Positions 6,916-15,489 of a stretch of DNA of 24,075 nucleotides are shown here, one piece after another. A program made the position numbers and the translations under genes. The notes beneath the pieces are model-generated. The model did not search any database. It worked only from the letters and a program-made list of their open reading frames with translations, and had not been told where the DNA came from. Where the stretch lies: the NCBI GenBank assembly GCA_002711555.1, contig PARQ01000022.1, positions 1 through 24,075 of the forward strand, read 5' to 3'. The first letter of the stretch is position 1. Each line of letters opens with the position of its first letter. Source of the DNA: Rhodospirillaceae bacterium. Lineage in GTDB: Bacteria; Pseudomonadota; Alphaproteobacteria; UBA8366.

Positions 6916-8310
6916 ATGGTATTTCCAAGTAAAGCGAGCTTCCAGCCTGTTTTAGAAGACGCGTTGCGCGCACTTCTCGGCAACCGTTTATCAACAGTGC
7001 TCGCTGTCCGTGAGCACCATGGTAAGAGCGAGGGGCACCATACAACCCAGCCACCAGACGCAGTCTGTTTTGCTAACAGTACGGAAGAGGTGTCTGAAAT
7101 TGTGAAACTCTGTGCCGAAAATAATGTTCCTATTATTCCTTATGGAACGGGCACGTCATTGGAGGGGCAAGTTCAAGCTGCGAGAGGCGGTGTTTCGATT
7201 GCTTTAAGCCCTATGGATAAGATACTTGATGTGAATGTCGAAGACTTAGACTGCCGGGTTCAGGCCGGAGTCACTCGTAAGCAGTTGAATACGCATCTTC
7301 GAGATACCGGGCTTTTTTTTCCCATTGATCCTGGTGCTGATGCCTCAATAGGAGGCATGAGTGCAACCCGAGCAAGCGGCACCAATGCTGTCCGATATGG
7401 AACGATGCGAGAGAATGTGCTCGGCCTAACAGTGGTGCTGCCTGACGGGCGAATAATCAAGACAGGTGGGAGGGCAAAGAAGTCTGCTGCCGGTTATGAC
7501 CTGACCCGGCTTTACATCGGTTCGGAAGGCACCCTTGGTGTTATCACTGAAGTTCAACTTCGTCTCTTTGGAATACCTCAAAATACTTCGGTTGCAGTCT
7601 GTCAGTACCCAAACCTCGAAGCGGCGTTAAATACGGTTATTTCCACCATTCAAAATTGTATTCCAGTAGCACGTGTTGAGCTCTTAGATGAGGTCCAAAT
7701 GGATGCTTGCATTAAATATTCTAAATTGAAGGGATTTTTTGCAAGCCCGACTTTATTCTTCGAATTTCATGGCACTGAAAAATCGGTGGTAGAACAGGCT
7801 GAAATGGTTGGCACGATTTCTGGAGAATTTGGGGGCAAAACCTTTCAATGGGCATTAAAACCGGAGGAACGTAATCAATTATGGCAAGCACGGCACGATG
7901 CGTATTATGCCGGCCTGGCATTGCAGCCAGGTAAAAAGGCACTTACTACTGATGCATGTGTGCCAATTTCTCGTCTTGCAGATTGTATGATCGAAACCCG
8001 CGCGGACATTGAAAAGTACGAACTCACCGTCCCGATTGTTAGCCACGCGGGTGATGGAAACTTTCACTTAATAATACTATACGATCCGAACGATGCAGGT
8101 GAAATAGCTCGGGCTCAGGCCATCAATGAAAGATTAATCCATCGGACACTAGCCATGGGTGGTACTTGTTCAGGGGAGCACGGAGTTGGCTTGGGCAAAA
8201 TGCCTTACTTGCTTGATGAACATGGTGAGAGTTTAACGATTATGCGTACTTTGAAGCATGCTCTTGACCCCAACAATATTATGAACCCAGGAAAGATGTT
8301 TGATTCTTAA
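6916..8310 (+). CDS. FAD-linked D-lactate dehydrogenase-type oxidoreductase
   Basis: From ATG 6916 the protein has 464 residues. The PCMH-type FAD-binding domain shows PYGTGTSLEGQ (75-85), IDPGADASIGGM followed by the TRASGTNAVRYG segment (137-162), and GSEGTLGVITE (202-212). The C-terminal FAD-oxidase domain has SHAGDGNFH (376-384), whose histidines bind the catalytic metal, and GEHGVGLGK (420-428). This arrangement is that of the mitochondrial-type D-lactate dehydrogenase (LDHD), oxidising D-lactate or other D-2-hydroxy acids to 2-oxo acids with electrons passed to cytochrome c or another acceptor. Glycolate oxidase subunit GlcD is a close relative, but no GlcE/GlcF genes are present. The frame is open back to 6601, but that part lies antisense to the neighbouring methyltransferase and is unlikely to be translated. 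The stop overlaps the amidase stop. Confidence 0.88.
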   Translation: MVFPSKASFQPVLEDALRALLGNRLSTVLAVREHHGKSEGHHTTQPPDAVCFANSTEEVSEIVKLCAENNVPIIPYGTGTSLEGQVQAARGGVSIALSPMDKILDVNVEDLDCRVQAGVTRKQLNTHLRDTGLFFPIDPGADASIGGMSATRASGTNAVRYGTMRENVLGLTVVLPDGRIIKTGGRAKKSAAGYDLTRLYIGSEGTLGVITEVQLRLFGIPQNTSVAVCQYPNLEAALNTVISTIQNCIPVARVELLDEVQMDACIKYSKLKGFFASPTLFFEFHGTEKSVVEQAEMVGTISGEFGGKTFQWALKPEERNQLWQARHDAYYAGLALQPGKKALTTDACVPISRLADCMIETRADIEKYELTVPIVSHAGDGNFHLIILYDPNDAGEIARAQAINERLIHRTLAMGGTCSGEHGVGLGKMPYLLDEHGESLTIMRTLKHALDPNNIMNPGKMFDS

Positions 8311-9680
8311 GTGAGTAAAGCTTGGGCAACCCATTTTGCGTGAAGTGCGAGAGCTTTGTCATTGTCAGGGAAACTCATCAACTGAATGCCCGTTGGTAAC
8401 CCGTCTATATTTAGCAAAGGAAGCGTAAAACACGGTGCGGCAGTGAGTGTCCATGCAATTTGAAATGAACGATTGCCGGTATTTTTTAGACCAAGGGGTG
8501 CAGGGCCAGCAGCGGTGAGCGTTATAAACCCGTCACATTTTTTCCGCAGGCAACTGATTTTTCGGCGAATCTTTTCTCGCTGACCAATAGCTTCGCAATA
8601 TTCGAGGTGTGTTATATTTTTTGCATTTTCAATACTCTTTCGAAGTTCTTGGCTCAGTTTATCCTTCCATTGCTCATAATAATGTTCGAAGGGCCACCGG
8701 CGCTCATACTGAGTGATGGTGCGCGCAAGTGGGCCGACGCCTTTGAGGAGGCTTTCCAGTTCCGCTACGTTTGAATCCTTTCGGTTGTCAATAATCTCGA
8801 TATCGGACTCCTCAAGCTTAAGAAGAAGATCTTCAAAGCCATTTCGGGTTGTTCCTTCAACCTCGGCCCAACCATCGGTATACAGCCGGATAAGACGCGA
8901 TGGTTTTATACCGGGCCCGAGTTTTTCTGGCCCACTTATTCCGGGGTGGGGTGCAGTTCCGCCAACAGTTTCGGCTATTTTATGCGCAACACGCCAGCAA
9001 TCTTCAATGCTTCCGGCTATGGTCCCCAGTGTATCGTGGGTATTAGAGATGGGATGAATACCACCCATATTAAGTGAGGCATGAGTTGGCTTGAAGCCAA
9101 AAGCTCCACAGTAGGCAGCAGGGCGCACCACAGAGCCAGCTGTCTGCGTGCCTAACCCGGCGGGCACCATGCCACATCCCACTGCTGCTGCTGTTCCACT
9201 CGACGATCCTCCGGGTGTTCGAGCATGGTCGAACGGATTTGTGGTGGGGCCAGCCGCACCCGTTGCAAACTCGGTTGTTACAGTCTTTCCTAGTATGACA
9301 GCTCCGCTCTTCCTCAAAGCATACACGGCCGCAGCATCGCTTTTGGATTGCCAACCTTCGTAAATACCGCTGTTCATTTGTGTAGGCATGTCAATGGTCT
9401 CGATAATATCTTTAATCGCCATGGGGCAACCATCAAGCAAAGATCGTGGTTGACCTCTCTTATATCTTTTAGTGGATGCATCGGCCGCTGCGCGTGCATT
9501 CTCCATAGCTAAACAAACCCAAGCGGCAACCTTCGTTTCCTTTTGTTCAATTACATCAAGGCATCTCTCAAGATAGTCGCGCGGTGTATCTACGCAATCA
9601 AGGAAGTTTGGGACTGCCTTGTGAAATTGAAGCATCAATGGCTTTTGCGGATTATATTTTGGCGCTTTTGTTCTTTCCAT
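8307..9680 (-). CDS. Amidase signature family hydrolase
   Basis: 457 residues from ATG 9680. The Ser-cisSer-Lys triad of amidase-signature enzymes is complete: Lys90 in MAIKDIIET, Ser159 in PGGSSSGTAA and nucleophile Ser183 in GTQTAGSVVRPAAYCG. The spacings (69 and 24 residues) match the classical malonamidase arrangement. It hydrolyses a carboxamide or related bond; the physiological substrate cannot be read from the sequence. Nothing points to GatA: no GatB/GatC genes are nearby. AAGGAG lies about 11 bases before ATG 9680, so this start is preferred over the in-frame TTG 9710, which would place that site inside the gene. It is divergent from the CoA-transferase gene and convergent with the dehydrogenase gene. 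Confidence 0.88.
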   Translation of the reverse strand: MERTKAPKYNPQKPLMLQFHKAVPNFLDCVDTPRDYLERCLDVIEQKETKVAAWVCLAMENARAAADASTKRYKRGQPRSLLDGCPMAIKDIIETIDMPTQMNSGIYEGWQSKSDAAAVYALRKSGAVILGKTVTTEFATGAAGPTTNPFDHARTPGGSSSGTAAAVGCGMVPAGLGTQTAGSVVRPAAYCGAFGFKPTHASLNMGGIHPISNTHDTLGTIAGSIEDCWRVAHKIAETVGGTAPHPGISGPEKLGPGIKPSRLIRLYTDGWAEVEGTTRNGFEDLLLKLEESDIEIIDNRKDSNVAELESLLKGVGPLARTITQYERRWPFEHYYEQWKDKLSQELRKSIENAKNITHLEYCEAIGQREKIRRKISCLRKKCDGFITLTAAGPAPLGLKNTGNRSFQIAWTLTAAPCFTLPLLNIDGLPTGIQLMSFPDNDKALALHAKWVAQALLT

Positions 9681-9756
9681 GAATGGGGTTACTCCTTGAG
9701 TTGCTTTCAAATGAACGTTTTCTTGTTATAACCGGCAATAATACAAAAAATGTCCG

Positions 9757-9782
9757 ATCAAAACTGTCGTTCCAGTTTTGAT
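9757..9782. promoter_or_regulatory. Perfect 10+10 bp inverted repeat, likely operator
   Basis: ATCAAAACTG (9757-9766) and CAGTTTTGAT (9773-9782) are exact reverse complements separated by TCGTTC. They lie 18 bases before the CoA-transferase ATG, in the 120-base gap between it and the divergent amidase. The two-half-site geometry, about 16 bases centre to centre, fits a dimeric helix-turn-helix repressor. A hairpin near the ribosome site (AGGAG at 9790-9794) is the alternative reading. No regulator gene is adjacent. Confidence 0.55.
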
Positions 9783-9800
9783 GACTTATAGGAGAATGTA

Positions 9801-10997
9801 ATGTCTGAATACAGTTTACCGTTCGCTGGTATCAAAGTTCTGGACCTGACTGCTCATCGCGCTGGCCCCACTTCCGTACGTTTATTATCTGATTGGGGTG
9901 CTGATACTATAAAAATTGAACAACCCGAAGCAATCAGCAAAGACAAGGGTAGCATTTTGGGTGCTCGAAACGGATTTGATTTACAAAACCTGCACCGTAA
10001 CAAGCGGAGTATGACCATCGACCTCAAGAATCCCGATGGGCTCAAATTATTTTATGATTTGGTGAAGATTTCTGATGTTGTTGTTGAGAACTTTCGGTCA
10101 CAAACCAAACATCGCCTCAAGGTTGATTATGAAAGCTGTGCAAACATAAATCCACGAATTGTGTATGGCTCGTTGTCTGGGTTTGGGCAAGATGGCCCTT
10201 ACGATAATCGTCCTGGTGTAGATCAGATTTTACAAGGCATGGGTGGGTTAATGTCAGTCACCGGTATTCCTGGACAGGGACCCGTGAGAGTGGGCATTCC
10301 TATTTGCGACCTTACATCAGGTATGTTCCTCGGTTTTGGATTAGCTTCTGCTTTGTTTGAGCGTGAACGTTCGGGTAAGGGTCAATGGGTACAGACCTCG
10401 CTATTGCAGGCAATTATCGCGATGATGGATTTTCAGGCAGCGCGTGTCTTAAAAGATGGTGATATTCCCAAACAAATGGGTAATGACCATCCAACTTCAG
10501 TGCCTACAGGGGTTTTTGAGACTAAAGATGGGCACATTAACATTGCGGCATCTGGTGGTGTTCTGTACGAACGCTTTTGCAAGGCTATTGAGCGCGAGGA
10601 TCTGATAGAGGACCCCCGGTTTAATGGGTTTGAGGAGAGATCCGATAATCGGGATGCACTGAGGGTAGAAATAGAGGGGGAAACACGCAAACAGACATCG
10701 AAGCACTGGGTAGATATGATGCAAGAGATTGGCGTTCCGTGTGGCCCTATATACAATATGGGTGACGTGTTCGAGGATCCACAGGTCAAGCATTTGGGAA
10801 TGGCGTGGTCGATGCAAGGTGGGTCAGCTGGTGATTTTCCGGTAGTTCGTACTCCAATTGTTATGAGTAGGACTAACGTAGAGGATCATGTCCGAAAGCC
10901 GACGCCCGACCTAGGCCAACATACTGACGAAGTCCTACAAGAATTAGGGTTTGGCGATGATAAAATCAAAGATTTTCATGAACGCAACATTGTTTGA
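9801..10997 (+). CDS. Class III (CaiB/BaiF family) CoA-transferase
   Basis: 398 residues, standard length for the family. The start ATG 9801 has GGAGAA about five bases upstream. Family features are the N-terminal GIKVLDLTAHRAGP..LLSDWGADTIKIEQP segment, NKRSMTIDLKNPDG, GSLSGFGQDGPY, and Asp170 in PICDLTSGM, which aligns with the aspartate that forms the acyl-enzyme anhydride in formyl-CoA transferase. The C-terminal PTPDLGQHTDEVL is also typical. The enzyme moves CoA from an acyl-CoA donor to a carboxylic acid; donor and acceptor are unknown. The crotonase gene follows after 47 bases, so the two probably activate and then transform one acyl-CoA. Confidence 0.92.
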   Translation: MSEYSLPFAGIKVLDLTAHRAGPTSVRLLSDWGADTIKIEQPEAISKDKGSILGARNGFDLQNLHRNKRSMTIDLKNPDGLKLFYDLVKISDVVVENFRSQTKHRLKVDYESCANINPRIVYGSLSGFGQDGPYDNRPGVDQILQGMGGLMSVTGIPGQGPVRVGIPICDLTSGMFLGFGLASALFERERSGKGQWVQTSLLQAIIAMMDFQAARVLKDGDIPKQMGNDHPTSVPTGVFETKDGHINIAASGGVLYERFCKAIEREDLIEDPRFNGFEERSDNRDALRVEIEGETRKQTSKHWVDMMQEIGVPCGPIYNMGDVFEDPQVKHLGMAWSMQGGSAGDFPVVRTPIVMSRTNVEDHVRKPTPDLGQHTDEVLQELGFGDDKIKDFHERNIV

Positions 10998-11044
10998 ATC
11001 ACCTTACCTAGGATTCTCTCAAACAAAATTAATCGGAGACTGAT

Positions 11045-11839
11045 ATGGATTTAAAAACCGATAAAATGATCGGAGAAAAAAGAAGCGGTGTGGGTCACCT
11101 CATATTCAACAATCCAGAAAAGAGAAATGCAACGTCGCTCGAGATGTGGCAAGCAGCAAAAATTGCTCTAGATGACTTCTCGGAAGATCCTGACGTTAAA
11201 TGCCTAGTGGTTTCTGGGGCAGGTGATAAGAGTTTTGTCGCTGGAGCTGATATTTCAGAGTTCGAGAAGGCAAGGTCAGATGCAAATGCTGCTGCGGAAT
11301 ATGCACGCATATCTTCGGAGGGAAAGGAGGCTCTGAAAAACTTTGCCAAGCCATCCATTTCGATGATTCAGGGTTATTGCCTTGGTGGAGGTATGGAGGT
11401 TGCGTTATCGACAGACTTTCGCATTTGTTCTGAGGACTCACAGCTTGGTATTCCAGCAGCTCGGTTAAGTATTGCCTACTCATTCGATGCAATTCATCGG
11501 CTCTGCAGCCTTGTCGGCCCCTCTTGTGCGAAAGATATTCTAATTACCGCGCGTCGCATAAAGGCACCCGAGGCACTTCGTATTGGGCTTGTGAATCAGA
11601 TTACATCGTTGGCTGGTCTCGAGGAAGAGGTAGCTGAATACACCCAAGCCATACTTGAAAATGCACCTCTCTCTATGCAAGCTAGCAAACTTACAGTTGA
11701 TGAAATTCTTAAGAACCCGGCAGACCGAAACCTTGCCGCCATTGAAGAGATTGGTAAAACTTGTTTTAACAGCAAGGACTACAGAGAGGGTCGCACGGCA
11801 TTTATGGAGAAAAGGAAACCGGTTTTTACGGGGAAATAA
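11045..11839 (+). CDS. Enoyl-CoA hydratase/isomerase (crotonase) family protein lacking one catalytic Glu
   Basis: 264 residues; ATG 11045 is preceded by CGGAGA. The crotonase fold is clear. The oxyanion-hole segments are SFVAGADISEF (63-73) and GYCLGGGMEVALS (110-122), with Glu118 at the position of the first catalytic glutamate of rat hydratase. The second catalytic glutamate, normally in a GQPEI-type motif, is replaced: here the segment reads LGIPAARLS, with Ala138 in that place. A normal syn-hydration needs both acids, so another crotonase reaction (isomerisation, C-C cleavage, thioester hydrolysis) or use of another residue is plausible. It forms a likely operon with the CoA-transferase 47 bases upstream. 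Confidence 0.88.
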   Translation: MDLKTDKMIGEKRSGVGHLIFNNPEKRNATSLEMWQAAKIALDDFSEDPDVKCLVVSGAGDKSFVAGADISEFEKARSDANAAAEYARISSEGKEALKNFAKPSISMIQGYCLGGGMEVALSTDFRICSEDSQLGIPAARLSIAYSFDAIHRLCSLVGPSCAKDILITARRIKAPEALRIGLVNQITSLAGLEEEVAEYTQAILENAPLSMQASKLTVDEILKNPADRNLAAIEEIGKTCFNSKDYREGRTAFMEKRKPVFTGK

Positions 11840-11872
11840 TCTGAATGCCCTCGCTTTGCTTCTGCAAGGGTT

Positions 11873-11907
11873 AAATACTCTCCACAATTTCGCAGTATTT
11901 TTAGTTT
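11873..11907 (+). terminator. Possible terminator after the CoA-transferase/crotonase operon
   Basis: AAATACT (11873-11879) and AGTATTT (11894-11900) can pair across a 14-base loop and are followed by TTAGTTTT. The stem is AT-only, so it is weak. A second imperfect stem, CCCTCGC/GCAAGGG, lies just before it at 11848-11870. Confidence 0.3.
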
Positions 11908-11979
11908 TAGTCTCTTAACCCATGTTTAGGTGTGAATTTTAATGTATTATTTGTGGGTCAGTTTTTGCACTCAGGGACA

Positions 11980-14133
11980 ATGGTGAAGAAATTAACCATC
12001 ACTTTCACAGCAGTACTGCTAATCATGGCGGCTGCTTTGACAATTGTTCCCCAATTTATCAATTGGAATTCATACACTCCTAGTATCATTTCAGCAGTGC
12101 AAGATGCCACAGGGCGCAGGTTGTTTGTCGACGGAGACATTGAGGTAACTATGTTGCCCGAACTCGCACTAAAAATAAGTCAAGTGAGATTTACCAACGT
12201 TGCCGGGGCATCAAAAAAAGACATGCTCGTGGCGGACGATATGCGCATTGGCATTGCTTTTGGTGATTTACTAAAGGGGCAACTCCGATTGGTTGTCACT
12301 CTCAATAAGCCCATTGTCGCACTTGAAGTGACCAAAGACGGCAACGCTAGTTGGGATTTTGTTCCAAAAAAACAGGTAATAAACAATAGATCTGTGGGAC
12401 CGAATGCTTTCCCGGAAAATGATATAAAAACAAATAGTTCTTTCGAAGAGGGGTCGCGTCCGTTTGATTTGCGTCTTGATAGCTTTCTTATAAAAAAGGG
12501 GGCTCTTACTTTTTTAGATGGGCGGACCGGCAAAACGGAAGGTGTGACTAATCTTAATTCGGAGGTTTCTTTCGCTTCTCTTAAAGGCCCGTTTTTTGTT
12601 AAGGGCGAGGCCGAGTTGCATAAATATCCGCTTATATTTGACATTGTACTGCGCAAGGAAGAATTCAAAAATGCCATGGCAGTTGCTGCAAAATTACATT
12701 TAAGCAGTCTTGGGGGCAAAGTCGCGTTAAATGGGGTGGTAGACTACTCGACTGGCTCTCCTGAATTGGAAGGTACGCTATCTGCAAGAACAGAAAATTT
12801 TGCGACTATGTATGCTTCTCTTACCGGCATCACAATGAAGTCTCTTTCAAAGAAATTCTATGTTTCTGGCCAATTAAAGGGATCTCTCACTCGGGTCGCA
12901 TTGTCAGCAGCTAATTTTAAACTGGGGTCAATGCAGGCCCAAGGGGAAACCTTATTATCATGGAGTGACGGATTAACTGGTTCTCTTCGACTTACTGCGG
13001 ATAGTCTTAATTTCGATGAACTCTTGGCTGGGCTGAATTATCCTGTGATTAAAAAAACAGAAACAATATCGGCTCCGATTCAGGAAAAGAGCATTAAGAA
13101 AAATGGTAATGGTGAGTCCAAGTCCAATCCTTCCGGTCCTGCCACTGTAATCCCTTCAAACATTGATTTCACAATTACGGCTTTTGCGGATTCTATAAAA
13201 TATCGGTCTGAACTTTTACGCCAGGCATCCGCTAGAATTCGTTTTGTAAACGGGAAACTTAACATTCAGCAGGTAGGTGTTCTTTTGCCTGGTGATAGTG
13301 CTGCTGGCATGGCTGGGACAGTCCAGCTCGTGAAGGGCAAACCATTTGTAAACTTACGAATTCAAGCAAAATCAAAACGACTGCGCAACTTGCTGAGATG
13401 GGCCGGGATAGAGCTAAACCAAATTCCTCCGTCACGGTTACGCAGTTTTTCCCTTGAGATGCTATTGTTTGGAAGCGCGCCAAGATTGAAGGTGCACTCT
13501 ATAAAATCAAGGCTGGACAACGTAGATATTAGAGGGGGACTTTCGTTAGTAATCGGGCCAAAAATAGCATTTGGAGCACGCCTTGCCATAGATCGCTTAA
13601 ACGTAGACTCATACTTGAAAAATAATGTGAGGCCGGCACAAGGTAAGGCTCCAAGTAACAAAGGTAACAGTGCGTATGTGGCAGGAACGACTAGCACGTC
13701 TCCGAACAAGAAAAAGGTGGCTATAAGACTTGAACTTGCCAAAATATTGAATGAGTTTAACGCAAATATTGCGGTAACTATCAAAAATTTATTTTTTAAG
13801 AAAAATAAATTTGCCAATGTTAATGCTGAACTGTCTATAGTAGATGGCTTGGTGACGGCAAAAAGACTTAGTGTTCTCGATATTGCTGGCGCGTCTGCTG
13901 CAATAAGCGGTCGCTTGCTTGATCCAAAAGGCACCAAAGCATCCTCAATAAGGTTTAACGTTACAGTTAACGATAGCAAGCGACTATTTAGATTTTTTGG
14001 CGGATCGCGTCCATCCGCGGTGGCACGAGTTGGTAAATTTTCCGCGAAAGGCACATTCAGTGGTGATTTTGAAGTTCTCAAACTTAACACTACCATGAAT
14101 GCTGGCGGTGCAGAGGCAAAACTGCGCGGGTAA
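11980..14133 (+). CDS. AsmA family protein, N-terminal fragment (ends at an in-frame TAA)
   Basis: From ATG 11980 this piece has 717 residues. It begins with a single membrane anchor (KKLTITFTAVLLIMAAALTI) and the AsmA start pattern INWNSYTPSIISAVQDATGR followed by the VDGDIEVTMLPELALKI segment. Long beta-rich repeats typical of AsmA/YhdP-type proteins follow; these are inner-membrane proteins thought to move phospholipid across the periplasm. AGGGA sits two bases before ATG 11980 and five before GTG 11983, so either may be the start; GTG 11932 is unlikely. The frame ends at TAA 14131-14133, but the same frame continues with AsmA-like sequence to 15486. See the next two entries. Confidence 0.8.
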   Translation: MVKKLTITFTAVLLIMAAALTIVPQFINWNSYTPSIISAVQDATGRRLFVDGDIEVTMLPELALKISQVRFTNVAGASKKDMLVADDMRIGIAFGDLLKGQLRLVVTLNKPIVALEVTKDGNASWDFVPKKQVINNRSVGPNAFPENDIKTNSSFEEGSRPFDLRLDSFLIKKGALTFLDGRTGKTEGVTNLNSEVSFASLKGPFFVKGEAELHKYPLIFDIVLRKEEFKNAMAVAAKLHLSSLGGKVALNGVVDYSTGSPELEGTLSARTENFATMYASLTGITMKSLSKKFYVSGQLKGSLTRVALSAANFKLGSMQAQGETLLSWSDGLTGSLRLTADSLNFDELLAGLNYPVIKKTETISAPIQEKSIKKNGNGESKSNPSGPATVIPSNIDFTITAFADSIKYRSELLRQASARIRFVNGKLNIQQVGVLLPGDSAAGMAGTVQLVKGKPFVNLRIQAKSKRLRNLLRWAGIELNQIPPSRLRSFSLEMLLFGSAPRLKVHSIKSRLDNVDIRGGLSLVIGPKIAFGARLAIDRLNVDSYLKNNVRPAQGKAPSNKGNSAYVAGTTSTSPNKKKVAIRLELAKILNEFNANIAVTIKNLFFKKNKFANVNAELSIVDGLVTAKRLSVLDIAGASAAISGRLLDPKGTKASSIRFNVTVNDSKRLFRFFGGSRPSAVARVGKFSAKGTFSGDFEVLKLNTTMNAGGAEAKLRG

Positions 14134-14247
14134 TTCAGAAATCTTTTTAGTGAAGTAGGCTTTGATGTTCGAGTAGGCCTAAATACATTAGAAACTGGAA
14201 GTTTAGCAAGAATTTTTGAACCTAGCTATCGCTCGGTTGCAGGTAGA

Positions 14248-15486
14248 TTGGGCCCATCAGCTCTTTCTTTTCGCGCTGGTGGAGATAAAAGGCAGGTATC
14301 GATTACCGATATAAAGGGAAACATAAGTAAAACGGCCATAGCAGGTATGGCAGCTTTGAAATTGGATCATGCTACGCCAAGATGGAAGATTAATATGACT
14401 TTTGGCGAACTTGATTTTGATGGGTTTCAGAATCGAAACAGCAAAAAGGCGAATCCGGCTATAAAGAATCGCGATCGGATACAAACGCCTAAAGCGTCTT
14501 CCTCTCGGCGTAACTTTCAAGTCAGTAAAACTTCTGTTGGTGTACATCCGCGGTGGTCACGAAAACAATTCGATTTTGAATTTCTTAAGAATTATGAGGC
14601 AGACTTTGACGTTCGAATAGCAAAATTGCGCTTATCTAAAGCACAATTTAATAAGTTGGAGGCGCGGGGCAATCTCAACCAGGATATTCTCAACCTTAAG
14701 ATGTTAAGAGCAAAAATGGGCGGCGGGTCTTTTGTTGGCAATGCAAAATTCGATGTCAAACGTAGGATACCAAAGTTGTCGCTTTTTATTAACGCGGAAA
14801 ATATTCCGGTAAATGAACTAATCCCAGAACTGGAAAAGGTACGTATTAATGCGGGCCCATTTCGCCTTGGCGGAAAAATCAGCGGTAAAGCAAATATAAA
14901 AAATTTGAAACTACTTACTCAAGGAACGAGTGTGGCAGCAATGATATCATCTCTCAATGGCGCAGGCCGAGTTGATGGTATCCTTGATATCGCGTTGTCT
15001 AAGGGAAGTCAGAATATAAATAATGCTGCTGGCATCGCTGCAGTGTTGTTTGGTAAAAAAGTGAAGGCGTTAGGAGCAATCGGCCAGGTTTCTAAAACTA
15101 CGAACCGTCTGATAGGACACTTTGGAAATGCTCCTAACAAGTTTTTAGGAGACTTCGCCATCGTCAATGGCACGGTTACCACTCACAACCTGCAATTGTT
15201 AGGCCGCGGCGCAGTATTGCTTACAGCGGGGAATGCAGCTTTATCTCCTTGGCGGGTCCAGAGCAATTCGCAAGTAATAGAAAATGGCCGTAAGGGGGAG
15301 CCTTATATAACCGCTGCGGTTAGAGGTGATTTAGATCAACCGAGGGTGAAAGTCGGCGGAAGATGGCTGCAAGCCGGGAAGTCTTCACGAACACCAACCC
15401 AAACCCGGAAATCTGGTTTGCCCTCCCGTTCGCAAAGAACACCTCCGAAGCCCCAAGATATTTTCAAAGGCATTTTCAAACCATAA
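14248..15486 (+). CDS. AsmA family protein, C-terminal fragment
   Basis: 412 residues from TTG 14248; the homologous frame actually resumes at 14134, directly after the in-frame TAA. It contains the AsmA C-terminal repeat region: LRLSKAQFNKLEARGNLNQD, LNLKMLRAKMGGGSFVGNAK, and LIPELEKVRINAGPF. The characteristic C-terminal core follows (SSLNGAGRVDGILDIALSK, then NNAAGIAAVLFG), and the protein ends in a basic, Pro/Ser-rich tail. Independent translation would need re-initiation; AGGT lies just before the TTG but no good ribosome site is present. The piece has no membrane anchor of its own, so by itself it would stay in the cytoplasm, and function as a separate protein is unlikely. Confidence 0.6.
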   Translation: MGPSALSFRAGGDKRQVSITDIKGNISKTAIAGMAALKLDHATPRWKINMTFGELDFDGFQNRNSKKANPAIKNRDRIQTPKASSSRRNFQVSKTSVGVHPRWSRKQFDFEFLKNYEADFDVRIAKLRLSKAQFNKLEARGNLNQDILNLKMLRAKMGGGSFVGNAKFDVKRRIPKLSLFINAENIPVNELIPELEKVRINAGPFRLGGKISGKANIKNLKLLTQGTSVAAMISSLNGAGRVDGILDIALSKGSQNINNAAGIAAVLFGKKVKALGAIGQVSKTTNRLIGHFGNAPNKFLGDFAIVNGTVTTHNLQLLGRGAVLLTAGNAALSPWRVQSNSQVIENGRKGEPYITAAVRGDLDQPRVKVGGRWLQAGKSSRTPTQTRKSGLPSRSQRTPPKPQDIFKGIFKP

Positions 15487-15489
15487 AAC

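Larger units (their letters stand above)
11980..15486 (+). pseudogene. Whole AsmA-family gene interrupted by one in-frame stop codon
   Basis: Reading straight through 11980-15486 in one frame meets only a single internal stop, TAA at 14131-14133 (codon 718 of 1169). The context is KLRG-stop-FRNLFSEVGFDVRVGLN. No base is gained or lost: the 38 codons between this stop and the first start-like TTG (14248) are open and AsmA-like in character. A one-base change in a sense codon, a sequencing error, or stop readthrough would each explain it. The lack of further decay suggests a recent event or an artefact. Confidence 0.75.

Noticed and set aside
11932..11979. Upstream GTG start for the AsmA gene
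   Set aside because: It would put a short extension before the membrane anchor and lacks a ribosome site, whereas AGGGA precedes ATG 11980/GTG 11983.
13362..14096. 244-codon minus-strand frame inside the AsmA gene
   Set aside because: The plus strand encodes a recognisable AsmA protein here; the antisense frame has no motif and no context.
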